A stretch of 64,000 bases of DNA. It comes from Aurifilum marmelostoma (Eukaryota > Ascomycota > Sordariomycetes > Diaporthales > Cryphonectriaceae). Both the position numbers and the translations under genes were made by a program. The stretch is from NCBI GenBank assembly GCA_027559495.1, contig JAMXSV010000026.1, positions 868,001 through 932,000 of the forward strand. The letters run 5' to 3'. The stretch's first letter is position 1; every line of letters starts with the position of its first letter. Positions 1 to 11,329 of the stretch are shown here, piece after piece. The notes under the pieces are model-generated. The model was not told the DNA's origin and ran no database searches. It was given only the letters and a program-made list of their open reading frames with translations.

Positions 1-1
1 C

Positions 2-305
2 ATGGGCGACTTCCCGTACAAGGACCCGGGCAAGGCGCGCTTCGAGAGGCCCGCGCTGTTTGTCAGGGGCACCAGGAGCAAGTACGTGCCGGACGAGGTG
101 CTGCCGGTCGTGGGGGAGTTTTTCCCGCTGTTTGAGGTGGTGGATGTGGAGGCGGGGCACTGGGTGATCTCGGAGAACCCGGAGGCCTTTAGACAGGGTG
201 AGTCTGCTTCTCTTTCTTGTGTGTTTGCAAGTTTCTTGTTGTTATTGTGGGTGAGATGCTGATGTCTGAGCAGCCGTGGTGCGATTCCTGAGCCCGAAGG
301 AGTAG
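2..305 (+). CDS. Alpha/beta hydrolase, ABHD11/Imo32-like, C-terminal part (5' end outside the window)
   Basis: Two exons are visible: 2-197 and 274-305, joined by a 76-nt intron with a GTGAGT donor and a CAG acceptor. The second exon adds about ten residues ending in LSPKE. The text matches the C-terminal third of mitochondrial ABHD11/Imo32-type serine hydrolases: a PALFVRG strand, the YVPDE loop that follows it, and a GHW motif that holds the catalytic histidine of the Ser-Asp-His triad. The Met at position 2 is very probably internal, because the nucleophile elbow (GxSxG) and oxyanion region must lie upstream of the window. Family members are mitochondrial; the substrate is not settled and cannot be read from this fragment. 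Confidence 0.85.
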
Positions 306-648
306 GCGTGGTGCTATATAACGAGGGCGTTCAAGGAGGCTGTTGTTGGCATTCTAGAGGGGCTTGGGGCAAATTCATAGAATGGGAAAGCGTCGTCATA
401 TAGCCTTCGCAGGCAGGCTGTTAATTGGTTGCTATTCATATGCATCTGGTGGTCATAGAGAATGGGAACATATAGAAATCATGCGAGTCTGGTGATAATG
501 CTTAGGGACAGTCCGAGGTGTAATCATATTCAAGCCGAATTATCCTCTAACGCCGTGCATGAATCCCATCTAATCCATCTTGATCATTCAGTCGTCAAAA
601 CCTCGCACGCGCACACACAGCTCCAAGCTCGACCATAGGATCCCCCCC
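306..648. other. Short gene-free spacer
   Basis: This is the convergent spacer between the hydrolase (+) and the Rab18-like gene (-), so it should hold the two 3' ends. I see no ORF or repeat of note in it. Confidence 0.6.
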
Positions 649-1620
649 TCAGCACGAACACCCAGAAGCCGCCGCGCCTGCATCACCACCACCAACCCTC
701 ACCACCCCAGCGGTCCTCCCTCCTGCCTCCACCCCGCTCGCAACAACCTCATCCACAATCTCAACAAACGGCCTCCGCACGTCCTCCCCGGTCTTGGCAC
801 TGACCTCGCAGAACCTAGCCCCGTGCGCCTCCGCAAGCCTCTGACCCTCCAGCGCGCTCACCGCCCGGTTGGGCTTGTCGATCTTGGCCCCGACCAGGTA
901 CAGGGCGACCCCGGGTCCCGTGTTGAGCTCGGCCTCGTCGAACCACCTCTCCATGGAGGCGAACGAGGTGCGGCTCGAGACGTCGTAGACGAGGAGGACG
1001 CCGTGGGCGCCGCGGTAGTACGAGGTGGAGAGGGTCCGGAAGCGTTCCTGGCCGGCCTGTGGGATGGTGGTGGTGGTGGTAGTGTGTGAGATGTGTGTGC
1101 GGTGAGTAGAGAGAGAGGGATTATAGGCTTGTGCATGCGCATATAGAGATTGAGACTCACTGTGTCGAAGAGGGTTATCCTGTGCGCCTTGCCGCGGACG
1201 GATAGTTTCTTGATCTGGGCGCCAGGAGCAACTCGTCAGAGCACAGACCGGAAAGAACGGCCAGAGTACGGGCCGTCTCGAGAGACATGCATAAGTGATT
1301 GAGGGGAAAAAAAAAAAAAAAAAAAGCTGCGAAGGGCCTCTCGATGTCTGCCATGCCAACATACCTTGTAGTCTATCCCGATGGTCGCAGTCGCGTTCTC
1401 CGGCTCAAAGACATCCTCACAGTATCTGGTCAGTACTGAACTCGTGGGTCACAGATTAGCATCAACCCTAGACCGCCTTAAATCAATTCATGCGCCCAAT
1501 ACCAGCGCGCAGGGACGGATGGCATGTCGAGATGGCTGCTAACTTACACGCCGATTTGCCAGCCCCGGACGGGCCTATGAGTAGTAATTTCAAAGTCGGC
1601 AAGGAATCATCGGATGCCAT
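649..1620 (-). CDS. Rab18-like small GTPase with an altered G4 motif
   Basis: Exons are 1620-1548, 1435-1365, 1214-1161 and 1056-649, giving 201 residues. The order of motifs is that of Rab18: a TLKLLLIG strand, P-loop GPSGAGKS (residues 16-23), ATIGIDYK switch I, DTAGQERFRTL switch II, and the SYYRGAHGVLLVYDV core. The C-terminus is GCSC, a CxC signal for double geranylgeranylation. Rab18 proteins act at the ER and lipid-droplet surface. Oddity: the guanine-specificity motif, normally NKxD, reads AKID (residues 123-126, Ala codon at 888-886). The SAK motif (SAKTGED) is intact. The third intron holds a run of 19 T on the coding strand. The start is the only Met that places the P-loop at the normal distance. 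Rab identity is firm; the Rab18 subgroup is likely but not proven. Confidence 0.88.
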
Positions 1621-2606
1621 TTCTCGAGTGGTGGAATGGGGTGAAATCAAAGCGTAGCGGCAAAAAAGTGTTTCAAATCTGCTTCTCAAGGTGTTGATGC
1701 CATATACAGGTCCTCACCAAAAAGTGACGAAGAATAATGGATAATGTTGGGTCATATTTCTTGGTAGACTGGACGGGTTGAGATTAAAGAGAGCAAGCAG
1801 GCAGGTGTGGGTGGGTATGGTGTGAGCTGTGTACACACTGACTGGGATGATGAGGTCAGTAGCATTCACTGTGTTACTGTAGAAGCCTGAATTTTCCTGC
1901 CCGCCCCTCCACACAAAGAGAGCCTGGCATGAAGGGGGGCTTGTACACCAACCAAGTGACCACCACCAGTGGGCTACGGGACAGCCAAGCAATAGCCAAC
2001 TACATAAGACGTAGTTGCGCCGACAGGTCTCTGGACAACAATAATAATATGGTCATGAGTCTGCCTGGACCGTATTCTGTGGCCCTGTCGAGGGTGGTTA
2101 CTCATGGTAGAAGGCCTGCTTGACAATGAAGTGTTACCAATCAATGGTAACATATTAACAACCGAGAGAGAGCCGCAAGAACATTTGCAAATCCGTCCAT
2201 CCGTCTGTCTATTTTCCCTGTCGCCATGTCTACTATTCTGAGGCGAGGTGGTACGCCTTTGCACGGAGCCGCAGGCAGGCTCTAAGCCGCCAGGATTGTT
2301 GTAGGGCCATCCAAGTATATGTGTACATCGGGAGCGAGCGAAAAGAAACACATCTCACTGTCTCGAAGCGGCCCTTGTTGAAGAATTTTGTGTGATCGAT
2401 TTTCCTTTTTTTGATTCGTTCCAGCCTGGATTCATGGTGAAAAAGGCACAGGTATCCATAATAACTACCTCTGTACCGATCTGATTTGCCACGCCAAATG
2501 CAACGAGAAAGCAAGACCCATGCCCTGAGAAGGTATTGCCGGAAAAAACCGTGTGTCCATGCCGCACTCCAAATCAGTTTTGTTCGTCCGCTCCAGCACC
2601 GACTCT
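1621..2606. other. Gene-free spacer upstream of the Rab18-like gene
   Basis: This holds the promoter side of the Rab18-like gene and the 3' side of the eS1 gene. Only short ORFs without family features are present. Confidence 0.55.
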
Positions 2607-3775
2607 TTACACCTCCTCGAGGACACGCTCCTTGAACTCCCGCTCCACCTTCTGGCCCTGCTCGTCCGTGGTCGACTCGCCGTGGAGGGCGAGCAGGCTG
2701 CCCAGGTCGAACTTGGGCTGCTTCAGCAGCTTGACCTTGCGGATGTGAACCTGTATGTCGAGACAAAAGTTAGCCCAAACCTGTCCCGGAATCTCGCATC
2801 CTCAAATCACCACCAGATCTGCTGTTGGTCTTCTTCCGGTCTGCACACGTACGTTCTGGAGAGGGTAGATTCCCTGGGTCGCCTTCTCGATCTCGCGTCC
2901 GATCACCTCGGGGATGAGCTTGCTGGTGAGCTGCTGCAGGGTGCAGCTGCCGGCCTCGCGGGTGATGATCTCGGTCATCTTCTTGCGGATGGCGCGGATC
3001 TGAGACGAGGCGGCGTAGGTGGTCTTCTTGATCTGGTTGGGACGGCGCTTGGTGAAAGCAATGGCGAACAGGCGGAGGAGGTAGTCATCGGTGGTCTTGA
3101 CAGTGACGTTGCACTCGATCAGGGACTGCCACTTGCGCACGAGCGACCGCAGCTTGTCGGATGTGAAGTCGAGACCGTGGAAGTTGGTCAGGCAGTTCTT
3201 GCCCTGGATCTCATCGACACGGAGCTTGATCTTGCGGAAAGCGTGGTCCTCATCCTTCTGCAGGTCGGCCAGGGAAACCTCAACGATACGGCCCTTCAGG
3301 GAGTCGTTGGCGTTCTTGAGACCGGTGGTGCGGTTGACGAGGGTCTTGCCGACACTGTTAGGTGAAAGAATACTTTGTCAATAACTTTCCACCTTGCACA
3401 ATCTATAATTGTCTTCGTCATCGCGATAGTCCGGGGAATTCGATGTCTCTTACTCTCGGATCTGGAAAGGCGAAGGAGCCTGTTTGTAGCACGTGTGTCA
3501 GTCTCGATACGCTGCTGCGTCGATATCCGGGTGTTTTGTATGTATCCGTACCTTGATAGAGTACCAGTCCTTGCGGGTGAAGGGGTCGACGGTCTTCTTC
3601 TTGAGACCCTTCTTGCCCTTGGACAATCTCTTGTTCCTATCATCAAAACACAACCATCAGCGGACTGTCGCCTTCCGCGTCTCGACACAACATCCGAGTC
3701 TCGAATCCTTGGGAGCTCCTCGTGTGTTCTCGGGGTGCTGGAATTAGAGCATTTCACTCACTTGCCGACAGCCAT
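2607..3775 (-). CDS. RPS1: 40S ribosomal protein eS1 (S3Ae family)
   Basis: Exons are 3775-3762, 3636-3552, 3479-3454, 3354-2853 and 2750-2607, giving 256 residues, the usual length for fungal eS1. The first exon is only 14 nt and codes for MAVG plus two bases, a typical ribosomal-protein gene design. The protein starts MAVGKNKRLSKGKKG and carries the family blocks DPFTRKDWYSIKAP, NVTVKTTDDYLLR and TKRRPNQIKKT, ending in RVLEEV. eS1 sits on the solvent side of the 40S platform near the mRNA exit and helps form the 18S rRNA 3'-end environment. Four introns in a 1.2 kb gene are normal for this class, and intron-rich 5' ends are often tied to high expression in fungi. No defect is visible. Confidence 0.97.
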
Positions 3776-6382
3776 CTTCGCGAGGTCGAGGTCTCAAAGA
3801 TGGTCAATTGTTGTCGATGGTCGGGTGGATGGAGATCGTGGTATTGGAAATTTCGAGGCGGAGGGGGTCTAGCTGGTTACAAGTTCGCCCAGGTAAAAAT
3901 TCAGAGTGGAAGGGACTGACCTGTGGAGTTGGTCCAAGCGTTCGCATTTAGTGTAATCACGTGCAGTGAAATGGTCCGTGCTCTTTCTTTTTCTTTTTTA
4001 AAAAAAAAAGACCTTGCCAATTTTCTGGCTCGGACCACGGAGCGACATAATTCCGGTACACCGTTAGATGCACAAGTTTTCCTACAAAGTTTGCTCCCTA
4101 TACCAGCATACTCTACCTGTCAATGCATGTAATGAAGCATCATGTCTACTGAAGTAGTACGCCGGCTCATCCACGCTATCTTCCGGCCCCCTCCTCAACT
4201 CTGTCATGAATCGTACTTGCATCCATCCTGAATGCCTGCAAACATGGTCGTGTGCTCTAGAAGCTGCCAGCTGCACGTGTGCCTAAGCAAATCTCACAGC
4301 CATCTGTTACTCAGCATCAACCAAATCACCGTCGAACTGCATCAATGCGCTAGACGTAAAGACATCGCTCATGAGAAAGAAAGAGTCAGAGAGAGAGAGA
4401 GGCAGCTGGTTATAGAGCGCGGTTACTGAGAACACCTCTCTGCCTGCCAGTCGTCCACCATCTTCAGAGCAAGTAAAATACCCGATCGTCGATCCCTAAT
4501 GCCTGCTGGACAGTAGTACCATGGTAGCCAAGACGTTCTGGAATACACTCCAGCCCAAGCACCCGGATCGTCGGAATTTGGCCTCCGTAAGGCGCCGGGC
4601 CGCAGCGACACATCACCACACACAACTACAACACACCCAACCTGCCAACAGGTTTTCAGAGCGACGCTGTCAGAGTGATCGGCGTCAGGAACAGGTAATA
4701 CAACACTCTAGCTTCACAACACGCCCGCACACGATATGCAGCAAGAATCCAGCGGCGTCGATCTCATCAACGACCTCCTGTCTTTCTCCTGCCTGATCTC
4801 CCCCCCCCTCCTCCCCACACATAATTACGGTGAGAGGACGAGAGCGTTCCATCAGAACCATCGCACCTCACCTCATGACCATCGTCAGCCCGCAACGTAG
4901 AAACCACAACTCCACGGGAGCCGGAACTAACCAACTGCTCCGGGGCCACATAGATATCCGCGCTTCTGTCTGCACCACTGCTTGGCCCTCTTTTTTTCTC
5001 TTTTTTTTTTCTTTCTTTTGAAATCATCATCATCAGTCTTGATCACCCTTCGGCTCTTCTCTACCACGTGCTCTTCTTCCCCCCGAGGACGTGTCCGCTG
5101 CACCCCACGCGCGGATACACGGCCTCCCCGGAAGAGAAATGACCTCACCCTGCCTTGCGCGGTCCTGCGTGGGAGGAACCCTTTCCCTTCCCTCACCGCC
5201 TCGCGTACCTGATCTTGATCGAGCAGCGCGCCAACAATTACAGCCCCCCTCCCCCCCTTCAATCCCGATCGGTCGATTCACTGCAGTGAGCGTAGTCTCC
5301 ATCTCGGTTTCTCTTTCTCTCTTCCCCCCCCCCCTCTCTCTCTGGGGTCCACGTTGCTCACGCGGACAAGTCACCCAACCCAGAAAGGTGAGGTTTTTGG
5401 TAGGAACCCTCCTTTCGGTCATTGGCCCGCGACTTTGGGATGAGAACCTTCTACCGTGCGACCCACCTCGGTGAGTCCCGCGGTTGGTTGCGGCTGTGAG
5501 CGTCAGGAGTTCCAGAAGCCAGGGCACGCCTGCCGCCAGGGGCATGGGACTGACGGAGAAGGTTTGGAAGGGAAGAAAATATGCTCCAGCGGAACGTTTC
5601 ATGCATCGTGGTGGCCTGTTGAGGAGGCAGGGTTGTGAGGATTCTCTCCCTCGCGGTGAGATGTGGACAGTTGACTGTGTTTCCTGATTTGTCTGTATCG
5701 GGATAGTATCCTGCTCATTCTGGTCATTTGTCTATGGTGTACCCCAACCCAGTACCCTCCTGCCCCCAAGGTGGTGTCAAAGTTGCCTCCTTTCCCTGGT
5801 AAGCATCAATCTTGCCGTTCATGCCGACGTCCCAGGTCAGTCCTGCAGGCAACGCTTGCGCTGCCTCACGGCCTCCAACATCAATATACAAGAAAAGAAA
5901 AATGAACCCAAGCCTGGGTTTCTCTTCAAGGAATGAAGAATCGCATGGGACCGCTGTGTTGTCCCCGCTCCAACTCAGACGCCTTGCTCAAATGCCAGAA
6001 ACCAAGAAAGAAAGACAAAAGAATAAGAAAAATAAAAAGCTGGTAAAAATGACCGTGACCCAAATTACCGACCAACCATCCATGATCTCATCTTGTGCGT
6101 CCTCCCATCCTATCGTCTCTTGATCCTCACACTCGGCCCCCCGGGCCGGCCTAGTGGTGACCTCCTCCTAGACCGCAGTAATGCGCCGAATCGCAATCGG
6201 GGTATGTGTCGCCCTTGACGCCGCCGTCGTTTGCGGAATAGGCAGACGAAGGGGTCGTCATCCTGCCATCGTTTTGATGGTCAAGTCGAATTCATGTGTT
6301 CCGAACCAAAGCGCGTTGCCACAGAGGGCGTCTTTCTCAAGGTAGATCCGAACATCCTGGTAAGATGACCTCATAGGCTCTC
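3776..6382. other. 2.6 kb gene-free region
   Basis: This lies upstream of eS1 and downstream of the unknown gene at 6383-6979. It holds a T/A block at about 3980-4010 roughly 220 nt upstream of the eS1 start, a short GA run near 4388-4402, and C and T runs around 4801-4815, 4990-5010 and 5324-5334. Several ORFs of 60-190 codons occur on both strands, but none has a recognisable domain or supporting splice pattern. I regard it as promoter, UTR and spacer DNA. Confidence 0.5.
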
Positions 6383-6979
6383 TCAGGGTGATTTCCTCTC
6401 AGCCTCTTCGTGCTCCTCCTCATGGCGGTTCGGGTCCCAGGTGTCAAAGCTCGGAAAGCTGATGTAGCGGTCCGAGTCTATAGAAGAAAATAGAGAAGTA
6501 GGATGTTAGCAGATTGATCAATAAATGGCTTACATAGGCCAACGCCATCATTTCCAAGACATACCTAGGTGACAGGTAAAACCGTCCAGCTCAGGACCCT
6601 CACGTGGCACGCTGTCCATGCTCACACTCCCATACATCGACGCCGGGCTCCTCGAGAGGGGGGAGGCCGTGCTTGGTGGGGAGCTCGAGAAGGCCACTTG
6701 GGACAACAGATCTGTGGCCTTTCTCGAGGTCTGAGGCGTAGCCAGGGCGTTCAGGCTCGCTGTGGTGGCTGTAATGGAGGGCTCGGTCTTGCTTGACCGT
6801 AGGAGCCGTGGTCGTCGGCCGACGCTGTTGGACCGCCCAGAGTCTCCTCTTGAGCTCCGGCGGGAGTCTGATGTTGGTGAGGCCATATCGTCTTCGGAGT
6901 CTGTTGCCGAGGCAGGATACGAGTTGTGCTGGAATATGGCGGGAATATAGATAGAAAGGCTGTGGATATTGTCGAGCAT
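6383..6979 (-). CDS. Conserved-looking fungal protein of unknown function, Ser-rich
   Basis: Two exons, 6979-6565 and 6477-6383, give 169 residues. The intron has a GTATGT donor and a TATAG acceptor, and the phase fits exactly. I do not recognise a domain. The N-terminus is hydrophobic and aromatic (MLDNIHSLSIYIPAIF), followed by an acidic DSEDD patch, a long Ser/Arg/Thr-rich low-complexity stretch typical of phosphorylated disordered regions, and a compact tail with SFPSFDTWDP and a Glu/His-rich end. The tail block spans the splice junction and reads as a conserved motif, which is the main support for the model. It could be a regulatory or scaffold protein, but that is a guess. The region upstream is unusually long (over 4 kb without a gene). 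Confidence 0.7.
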
Positions 6980-8045
6980 TGGGAAGAGCTGTGAGGGGTA
7001 GTTTCGAGTTTATGTGAGGAGGAAGAGTATGAGGAGGGGGGAGAGACTCGGAAATCTTGTTGATCAGAGGGAGGATGGTGTATATGGTCCAGGTTGGAGA
7101 GGGAGAGAGAAGGAAGTTGATGATGGTTTGACTCGAAAAGGCCTTGTCTGGGAGAGGAGGAGGAGAGAGTGTGTGTTTTATCTATATGCAGTAGCAATAG
7201 CTAGCTATATGCAAGATGCAGGCAGAGGAACGGGCCATCACAACATGCACCTACGCTGGGCGTAGATTATAAGTATGTACCGTAGGGTGGTGGATACAAG
7301 GTTCGCTGTCCCTGCCCTCCATCGTCCCCTCTCTCGCCCACTTGGGCTGAGATGCCTGTCTCGTTGCCCCACAGTACGTAGCTTTGGTACATCACGCAAG
7401 TACTCCAGGGTACGTACTGTACAGGAAGCTACGTACCCCTGTCAGGGAAGGTGTGCCCACCCGCCCATCTTGATTCAGACACAGCAGGAGCGAAACAAGT
7501 ATGCAAATGCCATCATCGGTCTCGACTCGGCAAGGCGGCCTTGCGAGGTCCGCACGCACCCCTTCCACCTTCCACGGTTCAAGGTTTCTGTTCACCTCTC
7601 AAGCGGTCAGGGCTGTCGTCTTCTGGGTGGTGACAACAGAGTGTCAGAGATGGATCCCACACCGGACCAAGAGCTTCATGTGTCCAAGGCTGGCCTCGGC
7701 CTCAGAGACGGTCGGCGGCTTTTTTGGGGGGGGGGGGAGCTTGCCACCTTTCAATGGTATCCCACTGTGCTACACACCACTCGTCTCCTCACTTTCCTGC
7801 TAGTGGTGGACATTAGAGGAGGAGGATAGAAGAAATGTGGTGCTTGCAGCTTTACGAGGTCCCTTGGGGGCCTTGAAAGATGGTGGTGGTGGTGGCCGCC
7901 ACCTTGGGCCGGCGAGACGAGACGGCTGGGGAGAGAGAGAAGAGTAGGGGAGCACTGGACTGGGGACCAGTGCGGGTGCGACTGTTGAGTGGTGAGCCAG
8001 GCAGGGCGCCAGGGGTCTGGACTGTCTCGCGCGGCCCTAGCTCCA

Positions 8046-8107
8046 GGCACACAGGCACACACACACTCTCTCTCACACATACACACACACACACAACACG
8101 CACACAG
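8046..8107. repeat. CA-rich microsatellite
   Basis: About 60 nt of CA repeats interrupted by short CT steps, in gene-free DNA. A related GT tract lies about 240 nt downstream (8341-8357). Confidence 0.9.
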
Positions 8108-10825
8108 GCAGAGACTTGCTGCTGGGTCGGGCAGGGACACAGAAATGCTATGGCTGGTACCCTGTGCACGACGAAACCTGAATCGACACTACCAAGGCCA
8201 CTTACTACCAATACCACAGCAACGATAAGGGGGGGCCGCTATGCCATGTACCATTGTAAGCCCCATGGCGCGGGCTGTACGCGGCGGGTGCCTGTATCCA
8301 TACACACGTGCCAAAACAGCAGTGGTCCGTGGCATTTTGGGGTGTGTGTGTGTGTGGCAGAGATGCGTTGTCTAGCACCAACCCAACTCTCCGAGGATAA
8401 CTGATTATTGCCAATGGGCTGCAGCGACAAGCCCTCTGGATTCGCTGCCCCAGCAACCGACGGCCTTTTATGACCCGACTCTGGGTGCCACACCAGACCC
8501 GACCTGACCAGTCCTGTCTCTTCAGACGAGGGGGATGTTATGAAAAGATGTGAGAGGGGGAAACAACCACCCGCCTCGCCCGGCTGTGCTTGCTGCAGGA
8601 AAGAGGCGAAGGTTACTATCTGATCCTGGGGTCCCGGGCAGTAGGTGTGCTACAGCACACACACCACTGCTTGCGACCGTTGGGGACTAGAATCGTCGAT
8701 TTGTGCCAGAATGGCTCGATTGGATGGTTTCGGCGGGCCCTCGGATGAGGGGAAAACTATCGTGACAATGGTGAAAAAAAGAAAGTGTACTATGGTAGCA
8801 GCCTGGACCGTGGCTGTGGTGGAGTCCAAGTCGGAGGAGGTCCAGCCAGGTGCAGCCAGGGGCAACGTGTGGGGCGAGGGTGACAGGTCTGTGTCTCCTT
8901 GTGGTGCGGGTCCCCCCCCTCCAGTGGTGAGTGTAAACCGCCGGAGTTGCTGGAGTCGTCTTTGCTGACCTGGTCAGTGGTGCCGTCGTCTCTGGCACCT
9001 CACTCGTCCACCGTCGGTCACAGCGAGCCAGCGCCGCACACGGCCCGCCCGCTTTTTCATTACATACTATATACTGTGCCCTTTTTTTTCTCTTTTTCTC
9101 TCCTTCCGGGTGCTGCGTGTCCAGCATGGCGACACATGGGTGCTTTTTTTTCTTCCACTAAATTGGGTCGTTGCATTCATGCATGCATCCTCTTGCACAC
9201 TCTCGCGGCTCGGCTGAAAGAATGATTCCTCCAACAAGACGAGGGGGAAGGGAGGGGAACGCGCCAGAGGCGATACGACAGCACTACGGTGTGGTGCCGC
9301 ATGGATGACCGATGACCAAGAGCAGTTTCTTAGCAACCACTTGCTCGAGCGGCCCAGTCATAATGGTGGACGGTGGGAAGGGATATGGCCCACCACGTCG
9401 TATGGCACCCTGTTCCGTCTTCCGGATCTCCTCTTTCCCCCATGGTCCAGCCTCTCTGATCAACTGGCAAGCACTCGGCACTGCAAGTCCCCAACCCCAC
9501 AGCTTCGCTGACTGGCCGGGCGATCACTCATGTCCACTATGGGTCGTCGAATGAAGAGCCTGCTGTCAGCACGACAGTGCAGCCGGTCAGGAGTAACCCA
9601 ATGCAATGATCACGATATGTCCCCCCCTCCATGAACAACTTTGGTCCGGCACAGAGCGCATCCAGCGGAGGTGGGAAAAGCTTCTCTACCACGCACATGC
9701 ACACGCACGCCACTTCAACAACGGATCATCGATCCACATGGAAAGTCCAACTAGTATGGACAAAACGAGATGGGAAGCACTGGAAGCAAACGGGACAGCA
9801 AATAGGAAGGATCTGAAGGGTAAATCGGAAGGAATTTTTTTCCCCCCCCCTCCTGCTTCTTCATCCACTTTCTGGGCGTCCAATCAATACGCGGTTGGAG
9901 ATCGCCTCTTCCACGTGTCGACTCTCTCAGCAGCAGGATCCTGCTTGCAGCGTGGTCCTGCATGAGCAACTCAGCTTGTTTGAAAATGGGCGTACAACAC
10001 AACAGACCGACTCCATCTCTGAACACTCGACGGGCCTTCCGAAGGATCAAAGATCACGATGAACGATCTCCAGAGTTGTTGTCAAAGAAGACATGCAGAG
10101 TCGGCAGGAGTTCCTTGGAGACAGCCACGTCTTCAAGCGACATTCACAACCACGAATGCCTCCACCAGGTCCGTCCCCGGACTTTACCCGTCTGGCTCCG
10201 AGACGCCGGAATCCAGTAATCTGACTGTGTGCCTGTCTGCAAGCCAGCTGAATGCTAATGGACTCAACAAACTCCAATCTGAATGGTCTGTGGACAGAGA
10301 AAGTCGTTCACTAGTAAAGAGACATGGCCTTCCATTGGTCCCCCCATTCACTTTTGTCTACGCCTTCTGCTGGATGACACCTCGCCCTCTCGAGAACCTC
10401 CTCCCCGTAGGAGCTGGGGCTTAGGTAAGCCAAACTCTCGCCTGCAGTGCACGCGCCCGACCTACCAACGGCCCGGCCCACCACAGCTTGCCGAGTATCC
10501 TCTCTTGATGCACCACCTTAGCAAGTGGCAGCAGACGTCATTGTTGTAGGGTCTGAGCTTTTGTTGTCTATGTCTTACGTGCCAGGAAGTTCAGGATACT
10601 TCAAGTTGCGACATCTCGTGCGGTGAAACCGATTGGCCGAAGGCCTCGGTGACAGCGACATAGCTTTGAGAGCAACGTGGCCGCAGGGGTGGAGGGGGAG
10701 CCTCACAGGATCCGCCCGGGTGCGTCTCCCCGCCTGGTGGACAGCAGATACATTCTCTTTTGGCAGTCTACATGCTGTACATGATATCTGAGCTGTCTAC
10801 CGAGCATACATGTTGGTGGTCCTTG

Positions 10826-10859
10826 CGAGAGAGAAAGAGAGAGAGAGAGAGAAAGAGAG
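10826..10859. repeat. GA microsatellite
   Basis: A purine-only GA tract of about 34 nt with two AAA interruptions, in the spacer downstream of URC1. Confidence 0.9.
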
Positions 10860-11329
10860 TGCGTGCGTCCGAAACTACCCGTGCCCACGGAGCGGGCCAC
10901 CCGACGGGACCCCCTTCCTGAAGCACTGTTGGTGATGCCGCACCCTATCGTTGGAGTCCACGTTGCTTTCTTGCTTTCCTGCGTGCCCGCCCTTTCCCCA
11001 TTGGCATGAAACAGAACCAGGACTCATGAATCTGGGGTAAGGTCCCTCCGCGCACAGGTGGGCCAATGCGCTGTGAGTCTTACTCAAGAAAGCGGTGGGC
11101 AGCCAGCGGGCCTGGGAGGCCTCCTTCTTCCACCTTTAGCTCTTTTGCGTGGATCAATGGTCGACGCTGCAAGAAGTCATGGTTAGCTCTTGTTGCTGGA
11201 AGACGACACATTACCCTTTCATCCATCCATCCTCTCAGACACGCCCACATATGTGCAATGGCATAGTAAGATAGCGTCAAGTTAGAAAGGATGGATGAGG
11301 GTGAGAAAGAAGGTGGAAAGGACATAAGC

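Larger units (their letters stand above)
6980..11329. other. 4.35 kb gene-free region with simple repeats
   Basis: This is the largest spacer in the window, between the upstream side of the unknown gene (-) and the 3' end of URC1 (-). It holds a G12 run (7726-7737), a CA-rich tract (about 8046-8107), a GT tract (8341-8357) and a GA tract (10826-10859). ORFs of 60-185 codons occur in all frames but cross simple repeats and show no domain or coherent exon chain. No tRNA-like B box was found. It may contain a long 5' UTR or a noncoding transcript; the sequence alone does not show one. Confidence 0.5.

Noticed and set aside
5033..5602. Minus-strand ORF of 189 codons
   Set aside because: Arg/Gly/Glu-rich text across C- and T-rich runs, typical of antisense reading of a CT-rich spacer.
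7880..8404. Plus-strand ORF of 174 codons
   Set aside because: It runs through a CA microsatellite (HTHTHT) and shows no domain.
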